This document shows positions 34,234 through 43,037 of a DNA stretch of 64,000 nucleotides, in pieces. The stretch covers positions 116,721,121-116,785,120 of the forward strand of contig NC_091125.1 in the NCBI RefSeq assembly GCF_040183065.1, read 5' to 3'. The notes beneath the pieces were generated by a model, which made no database searches, was not told the DNA's origin, and worked only from the letters and a program-made list of their open reading frames with translations. A program made the translations under genes and the position numbers. Within the stretch, counting starts at the first letter, position 1. The number at the start of each line of letters is the position of its first letter. The stretch is from Periplaneta americana (Eukaryota; Arthropoda; Insecta; Blattodea; Blattidae).

Positions 34234-34282
34234 CATCATCATCATAATCACCACCACCACCACCATCACCATCACCACCACG
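34234..34282. repeat. (CAT/CAC)n microsatellite
   Basis: Mixed ATC and ACC trinucleotides. Confidence 0.9.
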
Positions 34283-34329
34283 TGCTGCAGGGATTAGTCT
34301 TTTTAGACTGTTACATCTTCAAGGATTAT

Positions 34330-34645
34330 TTAAAACTGTTCTCTCTATCCTTTCCGTTAAATGGGCTCTGTCTCTCTTGCTCTTAGCTCTGTAGTTGACA
34401 ATTCCTTTCGAAAATCTGCCCCTGAACATTCATTCTGCATTTTCCATTCATTTTTGTTGTGTTATGTTATTTCATCTACCAGACTAGGCCTATATATGTT
34501 TATTTTTTGTCTGATATCTTCATTTCTCGTTCGGTCAGCTTCTGTATATCTGAAAATTGATCTCAAAAATCTCATTTCCGGTCTCTGTGTCAAAATTTGT
34601 TTTTATCTTTTGTCAGGGTCCAGCACTCAACTCCATAAACAATTG
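34330..34645 (-). mobile_element. LINE fragment (thumb region), decayed
   Basis: The minus strand reads ...WTLTKDKNKF-like, EMRFLRSIFRYTEADRTR-like (with lesions) and ARETEPI near the end: the 'CWTL......EMR.LR.I.G.T..DR.RNE.IR' order of LINE thumb domains. The 162-codon plus ORF (34361-34849) over it is an antisense shadow. Confidence 0.5.
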
Positions 34646-34739
34646 TGCAGACTGCCTTTTCTTAAAAAAAAAAAAAACCTTAGAATTGTGTCAGTGTTGG
34701 CTTTACCGTACGAAATTCTTTTAGCAGTAGGTTACTGTA

Positions 34740-34951
34740 CAGTCTTAGAAAAAAGTTTTGTCGCTCAGGTAATTTATAAGTCCCCAAAAGGAGGCAGTGC
34801 TCGTGATCAGAGGACGAGCGACCTGGTTCACAAGAGGAGGACTAGGTGAGGTAATGAAATTATTTTTGTTTCATTGTATGTCTGATCATGCGCACTGCCT
34901 TCTTTCTGGGACTTACAAAGTATGTGTGCAACAAAACTTTTTTATAAGACT
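34740..34951. mobile_element. MITE with ~70-bp TIRs, Tc1/mariner-like
   Basis: The left arm, CAGTCTTAGAAAAAAGTTTT to GTGCTCGTGATCAG, is inverted at the right (CTGATCATGCGCACTGCC ... AAAACTTTTTTATAAGACT). TA precedes the left end and an AT-rich ATA follows the right. The CAGT-like start is that of Tc1-type elements. Non-coding centre. Confidence 0.75.
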
Positions 34952-36642
34952 ATAAATATTGATATTTTTAAATTTTTGAATCAATATATTTAAAACTGTT
35001 TCTACTTAAAATATAGGCGTTACCAAGGTTTTACAGGGACGTCTACTACTAACATTTTTGCTCTTATTGGATATTTTCCTGTATATACTTATATCTTAGT
35101 CGATTTTGTTGATACTTCAAGATTGTAGTTTTTTTGTTGTTAAATATAATTCACGAATTGAATTCTTTAAATCCTGATCTATATATCAGAATTATAACTT
35201 GATCATAACCAAGTAATAGATTTATCATTGTTAATTGTTTATTATATTTTAGAAATAAGCTTTCTTTCGGTTTTGAAGTAACTTTATCAGTAAAAAAACT
35301 AATAATGCCGAGAATAATGGAACCTTTGTCTGACTTCTTGGTTAACAGTTACTTTCTTCAATTCCATATTCGCCATTCCCTATTTCAATATTTGTTTCTC
35401 TATATGAACTTTATGAAGCACGAAAAGATGGTAAGGAATTCATTTTCTCTCATTAATTTTCCACACTTCATGCCTGTAAACTTCTTCGAATGTATTTTGG
35501 TTAATACAGTTTTAAAAAAGGAATGTCAAAATATGTATGGTATTTTGTCTACATTATTTCTACTCGTGATTCTTTTGATGTAATATAAATGAATAAATAA
35601 TGATGTACAATTTTGGCAACACCATGTTGCCAAATGGAAAACAGTAGTGAACATTGACGTCCGGCTTTTCATTGTTATGCAGTATTAAAATAACGCTGTG
35701 CAGCAGCCTGGGAATTGCGTTGCCTAGACGCGTGCGATCGCATTTTGTTTTGCAGGTTTAATAATTTGTTTATGCAGTAGTGAAATGTGAATTTCATTAA
35801 CATTATTTAACAAGTGAAGATAGAGTTTTAATAAATGTTTGAAATCGAGTTTTGAAACACTTTGACACAGTAATGAGGTAAACATTCATGCATTTTATAC
35901 ATTATTTGTGACTTTTATGCAGGCTGTCATTTCGCATGCATACTCATGTTTTTTGAGCATGTTGGAAGTGGAAAAAGCGTGATAAACAATTTACCACATT
36001 TTTAGGTTTTTATCTTTAGTGGCCTCGTGCAAGGCTGATGAATGGATTCCAAAAGAGGCATAAAAAGTATATCTGAACTGTTCATATGGAAGGCGAAAGG
36101 CTTTTTATGTTGAAGTCATTTGTTTGCTCCTTTTTCATGGAGAGTTTAAAGGTCACGTGGACAAATAATGGTGTGCCTCCTGCTGTCGCAGGTAAAAACG
36201 GGCGTTTAAAACACATTCACGGTTAGGTTAAATGGGGCACACTGTCGTTGCATTGTTTCCACTCTGTTTAATGATTACTAACCACAACAAATGGCGCTTG
36301 TAGTCTTTTGGAATTTTAGTTGGAAATGTTAAAAGTCTGTGTGACGCGCAGCGCTGTAAATGAAAGCGAGTTGCGAGGCCGTGAACTTGATGCATATTTT
36401 ATGATGTACCAGAACTTTAAGTTAAAATTATAATTAGTAATCTGCATGAAAATGAAGGTAATGAATAATTGTCTTGCTCCCAAGACTGCGTTGCTAGGAT
36501 ACGGAACTGTGACATAAGGAGGACGCAGATCAATTAAAAACTGAATACAATCTTCATAGCACTCTTTCCCAAGTGTTTGGAGTTGTATGTAAAACGGTGC
36601 TTGCATAATAAACATAATAATAATAATAATAATAACAATAAT
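34952..36642. other. no gene established; CpG patch and hairpin
   Basis: 35612-35634 is a perfect 10-bp-stem hairpin (TTTGGCAACA, loop CCA, TGTTGCCAAA). 35655-35745 is CpG-richer (ACGCGTGCGATCGC). Near 35875 ATGAG is followed by GTAAAC, a possible donor, but no exon can be supported. 36608-36640 is an (AAT)n tract that hosts the next LINE-1. Confidence 0.4.
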
Positions 36643-37367
36643 ATCCCGAAAAGACAAAGTATATGACTATGTCTCGTGACGAGAATATTCTACGAAATGG
36701 AAATATAAAAATTGGAAATTTATATTTCGAAGAGGTGGAAAAATTAAAATACCAGGGAGCAACAGTAACAAATATAAATGACACTCGGGAGGAAATTAAA
36801 CACAGAATAAATATGGGAAATGCGTGTTATTATTCGGTTGAGAAGCTTTTGTCATCTAGTCTGCTGTCAAAAATCTTAAAGTTAGAATTTATAAAACAGT
36901 TATATTACCGGTTGTTCTGTATGGTTGTGAAACTTGGACTCTCACTTTGAGAGGGGAACAGAGATTAAGGGTGTTTGAGAATAAGGTTCTTAGGAAAATA
37001 TTTGGGGGTAAGAGGGATGAAGTTACAGGAGAATGGAGAAAGTTACACAACACAGAACTGCACGCATTGTATTCTTCACCTGACATAATTAGGAACATTA
37101 AATCCAGAGGTTTGAGATGGGCAGGGCATGTAGCACGTATGGGCGAATCCAGAAATATACATATAGAGTGTTAGTTGGGAGGCCGGAGGAAAAAAGACCT
37201 TTGGGGAGGCCGAGACGTAGATGGGAAGATAATATTAAAATGGATTTGAGGGAGGTGGGATATGATGATACAGACTGGATTAATCTTGCTCAGTATAGGG
37301 ACCAATGGCGGGCTTATGTGAGGGCGGCAATGAACCTCCGGGTTGCTTAAAAGCCAGTAAGTAAGTA

Positions 37368-37368
<1 letters not shown>
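36643..37368 (+). mobile_element. LINE-1 copy C: C-terminal part with tail
   Basis: Plus-strand fragment in an (AAT)n microsatellite. It encodes FEEVEKLKYQGATVTNINDT, EEIKHRINMGNACYYSVEKL, then (other frame) LRVFENKVLRKIFGGKRDEV and GLRWAGHVARMGESRN, then (third frame) GRPRRRWEDNIKMDLREVGY and WRAYVRAAMNLRVA. One A is missing in an A-run near 36870 and two bases are added near 37155 relative to the 56-kb copy. The 3' end is TTAAAAGCCAGTAAGTAAGT. The copy is young but dead. Confidence 0.95.

Positions 37369-37408
<40 letters not shown>
37369..37408. repeat. (AAT)n microsatellite
   Basis: About thirteen AAT units, continuous in type with the (AAT)n on the other side of LINE-1 copy C. Confidence 0.95.
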
Positions 37409-37482
37409 TTTTTACGACGCTTTATCAACATCTTAGGTTATTTAGCGTCTGAATGAGATGGTGATAATGCCGGTGAAATGAA
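37409..37482 (-). mobile_element. SINE-B 3' fragment
   Basis: Antisense 3' module only: TTTACGACGCTTTATCAACA, GGTTATTTAGCGTCTGAATG, ATAATGCCGGTGAAATG. The tRNA-like head and middle are missing. Confidence 0.85.
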
Positions 37483-38239
37483 TATCTAGGTGGACATATG
37501 CTACATACCATTACGGTAACTCATGGATGAATCGAGCACAAATAAACCATAAGTTAGGATTAAAGCAGACCCTTACGCACATAAAACTTGATATCTATCG
37601 GAATATTGTATTACTTAATTATAATTTAACGATACATAAACTAATCCCAGGTACACAAAGCGATTTAAAACTCACGTGATATGGCAAGGTAAGTTCCCTG
37701 CAGTGTCTTCATGATCATGTTGCAAATTTATTGCTATCAGACGACATTTTGCGCAATAAATGTGAGTGAATTGTTCTGTTTCCCCCCCCCCCCCCGTATA
37801 TGTCAAGATTATATTCTGTACACCTCTTTCCCGCACATTTCTTCTGCCTATAAAACTACTACCTGTTTCTTCGGGTGAAAATTGAGAACTATTGTAGTAA
37901 ACAATTTTGCTTTGAGTCCTACCGAGGAAGGACTAGAGCTTTTACGTATCATTAACATACGACACGTAAGTTTCTGCATTTTTAATTCTCTTCTCTTCAT
38001 TATAAGATTTTTTTCCTTTGTACGTAGTAGGAACGCTAAAGCTGTCACCACATATTCGAACGAGATTATTGTGCCTTACCACTCCGTTACATAGAAATGG
38101 TTGAGTGCAAATGGTCACTTTCTTTGTAGATATTGTGACTCAGCTATGTGATGTGATCTGATGATTTAGCCATATAGGCTCAAGATCCGATGAAGTCCCA
38201 CTAGAATGCCATTTCTTTCTCCGAGAGCGTACCACATCT
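37483..38239. other. no gene; poly-C run
   Basis: A run of 14 C at 37782-37795. Otherwise unique AT-rich sequence; the 67-70-codon ORFs at 37.85-38.09 kb mirror each other on both strands. Confidence 0.6.
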
Positions 38240-38247
38240 CCTTAGAC
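38240..38247. repeat. hAT target duplication, left
   Basis: CCTTAGAC, exact copy at 39061-39068. Confidence 0.9.
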
Positions 38248-38457
38248 CATACCTGCACAAACAGCGCTCAACGAGCGCTAGGAGCTGGAGAGCCGTGTTT
38301 ACCGCTCGCCGGAACGGAGAGGAAGATACGTCAGAATGACACTGACTTGCTATAGGAGAGGAGAGGGAAACGACCACTCAGTTATCTAATGGAGTGCAAT
38401 GTGTAGGCCTATTCTCAGTAACTGTTTCACGTTGCTTACCTACTGCTACAGTACAGT

Positions 38458-38622
38458 ATGGAGGAATCTAAAAGACGGAACATAACATTTAACGATTTAC
38501 AGCTCGAACTTATTGATATCGAATGTGACCTAAAGGCTAAAGATCGTTTGAATAATACTACTAGCCTGGTTGAGTTTTATAAGACTAAACAGGCTGGCTG
38601 TGAAAACGGTTGCTATGTTTGA
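38458..38622 (+). pseudogene. hAT transposase, N-terminal fragment (54 codons)
   Basis: An ATG-started frame, MEESKRRNITFNDLQLELID then KDRLNNTTSLVEFYK, ending in TGA at 38620. I assign it by position inside the hAT TIRs and by the C-terminal piece just downstream. No BED finger remains, so the deletion begins soon after or within this part. Whether the ATG is the original start is unknown. Confidence 0.6.
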
Positions 38623-38755
38623 CTCAACATTTATATTTGTGAGCAACTGTTTTCTATAATCAAATTTAATAAAGGCAGGCATCGAACATCTGTAACTGAT
38701 GTTTCATTACGATCAGTAGGCTACTGTTCCTTTCAGCTGCCAAAAGCATAAAACC
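38611..38755 (+). pseudogene. hAT transposase, C-terminal dimerisation fragment
   Basis: Overlapping frames give AMFDSTFIFVSNCF, then after a one-base shift KFNKGRHRTSVTDVSLRSV. This is the hAT C-terminal block (F.STY.CE..FS.MK..KS..R..LTD..L...LR). The usual Cys-Glu after the Tyr is changed (FVSN) and the frame is broken. Confidence 0.75.
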
Positions 38756-39060
38756 TCGTTTTGATGTACTGATAAATAAAAATATAACAAAATGATATTG
38801 TACATTTAAGTAGCTATAGAATTTCTATTATTTCTGTAGAATAAATATTTTTTTATTAATTAATAATAGTCCAAGGTAGTTTTGCAAACACTGAACGGGA
38901 ATTCATTTCATAAACACTCGTAATAGTACTTCTTTTTGTGTATATTTTGTACGAGATCACCCCTCCTTTCAGTCCACCCTTATACAGAGCGCAGCTAATA
39001 TCTGCATTCCGCTCAGGAGCTGTGAGCCGGCTCGGAGAGCGCAAACCTTGTGCAGGCCTG

Positions 39061-39068
39061 CCTTAGAC
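39061..39068. repeat. hAT target duplication, right
   Basis: CCTTAGAC, matches 38240-38247 exactly. Confidence 0.9.
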
Positions 39069-39127
39069 TGATGCCAGTCACAGTAATATTAACGCCGCAC
39101 TATTTTCGACGGATAAATTTTAGTTTT

Positions 39128-39300
39128 TTTATTGGTTATTTAATGGCGTTGTATCAAATACGAGATTATCTAGAGTAGGTGGGATTGATAGCGAGGTGAT
39201 TACTGGCGAAATTGAGCCGAGGATTAACCACGTGAATACCTGGCATCCGTTTTAAAATTTGGATTCTCAGAGAAAGACCAATCGGGTATTAAACCCACGC
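39128..39300 (-). mobile_element. SINE-C copy without head
   Basis: Antisense 3' module (GGTTATTTAATGGCGTTGTA, GAGATTATCTAGAGTAGG), then GAGCCGAGGATTAACC and CCAATCGGGTATTAAACCC. The tRNA-like head beyond the B box is missing. Confidence 0.7.
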
Positions 39301-39317
39301 CTGAGGGTAGATATTAT

Positions 39318-39500
39318 TAAAATGATAATAATGATGGGAACTGAAATGGAGAATGGATATGGAATTACAGAGGGAAATGGGAGAATCCCGAGGAAATCAC
39401 ACAAAAACCTTGACTTTGCTCACCACAAATATGACTCCGCCATCGCCAGAATTTGAACCCGGACCCGCTACCATCTAAGCCACAGCTCTGCCAATTAAAC
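39318..39500 (-). mobile_element. SINE-F copy
   Basis: Antisense. On the minus strand: head GAGCTGTGGCTTAGATGGTA, B box GGGTTCAAATTCTGG, body GAGTCATATTTGTGGTGAGC, TTCCTCGGGATTCTCCC, TTTCCCTCTGTAATTCC. It shares body motifs with the copies at 40.6 and 42.5-43.0 kb. Confidence 0.7.
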
Positions 39501-39535
39501 TATCAAGGCGAATTTTACCGGCCCTTAAAATCCAG

Positions 39536-39851
39536 TCATAGTCGACCGGATAAGTCCAATAGATCCAGCAGGTATTTAAGTTCCGCCAGCACACAGGGTT
39601 GTCCAGCTACAGAGGTGTTCATGTATAATCGTTGGCATGCAGGGGACTTTATAACTGACGGGATGTCCCACAGTTTGTTGTTTCGGAAACCACTCCCTGT
39701 CAGCATGTTACCCTCTTGCGACGGGTTGACAGTTTTATTGGAGTTAAAATCCTCTGACAGATGGAAAATATTCCCTCTTGAGCGGAATACAAACATTAAT
39801 TTAATATTTAGAACTCCGCTTCACTTATTACAAGTTTTTGTGGGAGGGTAA
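39536..39851 (-). CDS. unrecognised open stretch, both strands open
   Basis: The minus strand is open for about 86 codons from 39796 (MFVFRSRGNIFHLSEDFNSN ... LAELKYLLDLLDLSG) and continues a little upstream; the plus strand is open for 132 codons over the same bases. Neither resembles a family I know. It adjoins SINE-F and has no clear splice sites, so it may be chance or part of an unlisted repeat. Confidence 0.15.
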
Positions 39852-40119
39852 TTAACTGTGGGATAAAGATGCAGACACTTGCGGGCTGTCTGCGCGCATC
39901 TTCTCATCAGTTAACAGTAACAAATTCGATTTTGATTTACTAAGATTGTCAAGCGTTTTATTAATAATCATTATGTTACTAGATATAACCTCACAGTATA
40001 TAGCAATATGCAACATATTTGCTTGAATCTTCTCCTTGCTTAAAAGTGACAAATTAATTTTATATTACCTGATTGTCAGCTGTTTTAGTGATAATTACCA
40101 CTGAGCAACATTTAACGGT
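39852..40119. other. no gene seen
   Basis: Unique AT-rich sequence. Confidence 0.6.
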
Positions 40120-40127
40120 CCCGCGCC
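40120..40127. repeat. target duplication of SINE-E, left
   Basis: ATTTAACG, repeated at 40513-40520. Confidence 0.75.
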
Positions 40128-40512
40128 GTGGCGTCGTGGTCTAAGGCATCCTGCGTAGGACTCTCGTTACGGAATGCGCGCTGGTTCGAGTCCTCATGGG
40201 GGGAAGAAATTTTCTCATGAAATTTCGGCCAGCGTATGGGACCGGTGCCCACCCAGCATAAAATCACCATTACAATCTACAAAAAATTACAATTAAATCC
40301 AATTTCAAATAATAATCGCACTTGGGGAGCTACGATAGCGAAATCCGGTTACGCAAACCAGCTATACGGCTGGGGGGCTCATCGTGCTAACCACACGATA
40401 CCTCCATTCTGGTTGGATGATCGTCCACCTCTGCTTCGGCATGTGACCGTGAGGTCAGCAGCCGGCTGGAGAGTCTTGGCCCTTCGTGGGCTGTAGCGCC
40501 ACGGATTGTAAT
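40128..40512 (+). mobile_element. SINE-E copy
   Basis: tRNA-like head: CGCCGTGGCGTCGTGGTCTA (A-box region), AAGGCATCCTGCGTAGGACT, B box GGTTCGAGTCC. Body: TTTTCTCATGAAATTTCGGC, GGTGCCCACCCAGCAT, CTTGGGGAGCTACGATAGCG, ACGATACCTCCATTCTGG, CAGCCGGCTGGAGAG, GGGCTGTAGCGCCACGGATT. A ~50-bp AT-rich insertion (about 40260-40318) is absent from the 42.6-kb copy. Long for a SINE (385 bp). Confidence 0.85.
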
Positions 40513-40605
40513 ATTTAACGAATTTCCGTTCTCTCGTTATTTACTCGTAGAAGTAGGCCCCTAATGGTTATTATTTTTAAGAAATAGAGATATCACCATG
40601 TTACA

Positions 40606-40790
40606 TAATGGCTGCTTCTGTAGGTCAACGGTAGCGCGCTGATATTCCAGTCAGGCGGCCCTTGTTCGACTTCCGACGTGGCCTTGATGGAATTTGTGGT
40701 TGTCAAACCCAATCTTATACAGGGTTTTCCGCCGATATTCCCGTTATCTTCTTTCAGTCCAACAACACACTCCACCTCCCTTCCATTTAA
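40606..40790 (+). mobile_element. SINE-F copy
   Basis: Head TGTAGGTCAACGGTAGCGCG, degenerate B box (TGTTCGACTTCC), body GATGGAATTTGTGG, CAGGGTTTTCCGCCGATATT and CCCGTTATCTTCTTTCAGTC. Orientation opposite to the other two copies. Confidence 0.65.
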
Positions 40791-41069
40791 TATATAATTT
40801 GTAATCGTTAAAGTAGACTGGGGGTAGTTCAGGTTTCCGATGTTAGCATAGGTTGTTAGGGCTTGGGTTTACAGGTCCTGGGTTGAAGGCCTAGCCCTAC
40901 AGAGCTGAGGTAAGATAGTCTGTCTTTAGAATGGAATGTACGAATACCACTCGACGGACTATGAAAAATTATCTCTTATACAGTGCATACAATGGGCTGA
41001 TGTGAGCCTAAATAAATTATCTGACCCGGATCCGGCTGTCATAAGCATAGCATTAATACACAAATTAAC
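40791..41069. other. possible decayed tRNA-like SINE
   Basis: 40845-40905 (TTGTTAGGGCTTGGGTTTAC, GGTCCTGGGTTGAAGGC) has the spacing of a tRNA-like head with a damaged B box. No second copy in the window. Confidence 0.3.
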
Positions 41070-41077
41070 CTCATAAC
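41070..41077. repeat. hAT target duplication, left
   Basis: CTCATAAC; the right copy CTCATGAC (41890-41897) differs by one transition. Confidence 0.8.
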
Positions 41078-41566
41078 CAGAGACCGGAACTTTGGCAGAA
41101 TGCCTTTTTAAATGTGTTAAATCTATCTTCATTTTGAAAGTAAATCTGTACGAATTATACCTTTGTGATTAAAACGTCACAGTTTTATGTTGCCCTTTTC
41201 TGCGTTTTTAATATAAATGTCTAATTTACAAAATAATTTTTTTGCCTTTATTTAATTATTATTTATCTATTATTTATTAATGTATTATTAAAAATTGCCT
41301 ACAGGTATATTTTAATTTATTTCTATAACCGCTACAATGAAAGTGACTTCACCGAATGTATATTATTGTCTTTCAATCAGTTCATATTCTCTTTGCAACA
41401 ATGAATGCTGCCGTGCAAAAATGTACCTTTAACAGTAAGGGTTTTAATTACCTATCGCTTGTGTTTATTTGACAAGGCAACAATGAGTGCGGGTCTAACG
41501 TTATTTTTAACGGTTATTTTTCTTTCAGTTTTCATTGCGACGTTGTTGTAGCTAGCTAAATATTTC

Positions 41567-41740
41567 ATGTTCCACCATATCAGTACAACCAAACACAAAA
41601 ATGCACTTTCCAAGGCTACTGGGAAGAAGATTTCTTTGCTTCCAACAGTAATTGCAACATCGAGTCGAAAATCTCAATTTGCATTGGACTTCTGTAAAGC
41701 TTTTCTTGCTGCCGAAATCCCTTTGTGGAAAGTGCAAGCT
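41567..41740 (+). pseudogene. transposase fragment with BED-finger end
   Basis: The frame reads HISTTKHKNALSKATGKKIS then RKSQFALDFCKAFLAAEIPLWKV. The H...TKH is the end of a BED-type zinc finger (His-x-x-x-x-His), and the following 'F..D.C.AFLAA.IPL.K' is the segment after the finger in CGGBP1-like hAT proteins. The Cys pair that should precede it is not in frame. No catalytic part. Confidence 0.6.
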
Positions 41741-41782
41741 TGTGGTTCTAGTGCAAGGTTTTTGTCATTGCCTTCTATTGCG

Positions 41783-41872
41783 TATTTTAGCTATTTATGA
41801 TGCCTTTTTGCCTGCCTATTTTAGCTATTTATGATGCCTTTTTGCCTGCCTATTTTAATGATTCATAATGCC
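41783..41872. repeat. 34-bp tandem repeat, 2.6 copies
   Basis: Units start TATTTTAGCTATTTATGATG and end TTGCCTGCC: 41783-41816, 41817-41850 (identical), and a diverged partial unit to 41872. It lies inside the right end of the hAT element. Confidence 0.9.
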
Positions 41873-41897
41873 TAAACTTCCGGTCTCTGCTCATGAC

Positions 41898-42107
41898 AGT
41901 CCAGCAAATGTGACATTTTTGCTTCTAGATTAAAAAGGAATACTTGATTTTACATTACTTATCATTGGAAACTGTATGCTGCTGCTTCTTCTTCTGCCAG
42001 ATCAAGAATTAGCCCAAGACCCGTTCCGAGGCTAAATTCTGTATTGAACAGTCCATCTCATCTTTGGCCGTGTTTCCTATTTGTCCTGTATGTCAGGGAA
42101 CTTTTCT
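41898..42107. other. no gene seen
   Basis: Unique sequence with a short (CTT)n/(CTG) run near 41983. Confidence 0.5.
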
Positions 42108-42345
42108 TGGCTTTTACGTGGGCTGGACCCGGGACGGATCCGTACACATAGGCACGGTGTGGCCCATTGTTAGTCCTTATAGGTGATGATTGTCCAAGTC
42201 CGATAGATGGCCTGGGTGGTATTCGTGAATCCTACGCTGACAAGCACGCCATTTTGCCTCAGTCTGGCTTCGCGGACGAGTAGCCTGACAAGCTCCAGGG
42301 GCACGATTCCCGACGCTGACAGGTGGGCCATCCTGGCTCAGCACT
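42108..42345 (+). repeat. dispersed repeat R, copy 3
   Basis: GGGCTGGACCCGGGACGGAT, GGCACGGTGTGGCCC, TTGTCCAAGTCCGATAGATG, GTATTCGTGAATCCTACGCT and GCCATTTTGCCTCAG match, with many changes, the sequence found inverted at 58505-58660. One frame gives GGIRESYADKHAILPQ against DGIRESDADRWAILPQ in the other copy, so an ancestral coding region is possible. Confidence 0.6.
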
Positions 42346-42483
42346 TGATAGAGCCAGGCTCCGTCCGCATGCGAGTAATCTGATGAGCCTCAGGGACCCG
42401 TGGCTTGGGGCCCTGCCTATATCAGCATCGGAAATCCTTAATGCTCACAAGGCTTTACCCCAGTCTGTTTTTACTATTGCATA

Positions 42484-43037
42484 TTATAGATGAAATGAGG
42501 GGGGGGGGGAGTGGCAAGTGTTGGTGGAATGATAGAGGGAAACGGGAGCACCCCGAAAAAAACCCTCTGCAAAATCTGGTTTAATAATCCGTGGCGCTAC
42601 AGCCCGTGAAGGGCCTAGACCGACCAGCCGGCTGCTGGCCTCACGCCCACATGCTGAAGCAGAGGTGGACGATCATCCAACCAGAATGGAGGTATCGTGT
42701 GGTTAGCACGATGATCCCCGCAGCCGTTATAGCTGGTATTCGCAACCGGATTTCGCTACCTATCGTAGCTCCCCAAGTGCATCACGATGCTGGGTGGGCA
42801 CCGGTCCCATACACTGGCCGAAATTTCATGAGAAAATTTCTTCCCCCCCATGAGGTCTCGAACCAGCGCCCATTCCGTAACGCGAGTCCTAGGCGGGATG
42901 CCTTAGACCGCGACGCCACGGCGCGGGACGAAACATCTGGTTTATCCACCACAAATTCCATCACGACCTGCCCGGGGTTCGAAACCGGACCGCCTGGACG
43001 GAAAACCAGCGCTCTAGCATTGTAGCCACAGTCGCGG
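42484..43037 (-). mobile_element. SINE-F copy split by SINE-E
   Basis: Antisense SINE-F in two parts: 3' part 42484-42573 (GGGAAACGGGAGCACCCCG) and 5' part 42945-43037 (CACAAATTCCATCACGACC, B box region GGGGTTCGAAACCGG, head CTACAATGCTAGAGCGCTGG on the minus strand). Between them lies SINE-E with a 10-bp duplication of SINE-F sequence. Confidence 0.8.
42584..42934 (-). mobile_element. SINE-E copy nested in SINE-F
   Basis: Antisense full-length copy: AATCCGTGGCGCTACAGCCC at the left, CCAGAATGGAGGTATCGTGT, GGTGGGCACCGGTCCCATAC, then the head (GGTCTCGAACCAGCG, GGCGGGATGCCTTAGACCGC, CGACGCCACGGCGCGGG). ATCTGGTTTA flanks it at 42574-42583 and 42935-42944. Lacks the AT-rich insertion of the 40-kb copy. 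Confidence 0.9.

Larger units (their letters stand above)
38248..39060 (+). mobile_element. hAT element with perfect 8-bp TSD, internally deleted
   Basis: The ends CATACCTGCACAA and TTGTGCAGGCCTG form the terminal inverted repeat (CAGGCCTGCACAA type; two left-end changes), and the adjoining GCGCTC/GAGCGC continues it. CCTTAGAC flanks both sides. Inside are an N-terminal piece (38458-38622) and a C-terminal dimerisation piece (about 38611-38755) of a hAT transposase, with the catalytic middle missing. At 813 bp it is a non-autonomous deletion derivative of an element several kb long. Confidence 0.92.
41078..41889 (+). mobile_element. second hAT element, ~0.8 kb, non-autonomous
   Basis: The ends CAGAGACCGGAACTTTGGCA and TGCCTAAACTTCCGGTCTCTG are inverse copies with two changes, flanked by an 8-bp duplication (7 of 8 identical). 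A transposase N-terminal fragment (41567-41740) lies near the right end, followed by a 34-bp tandem repeat. The terminal sequence differs completely from the 38.2-kb element, so this is a different hAT family. Confidence 0.85.

Noticed and set aside
34361..34849. 162-codon plus ORF
   Set aside because: Its first part is the antisense of a LINE thumb region and its second part runs into a MITE through a poly-A run.
42591..43025. 144-codon plus ORF
   Set aside because: Lies wholly over SINE-E and SINE-F in antisense orientation.
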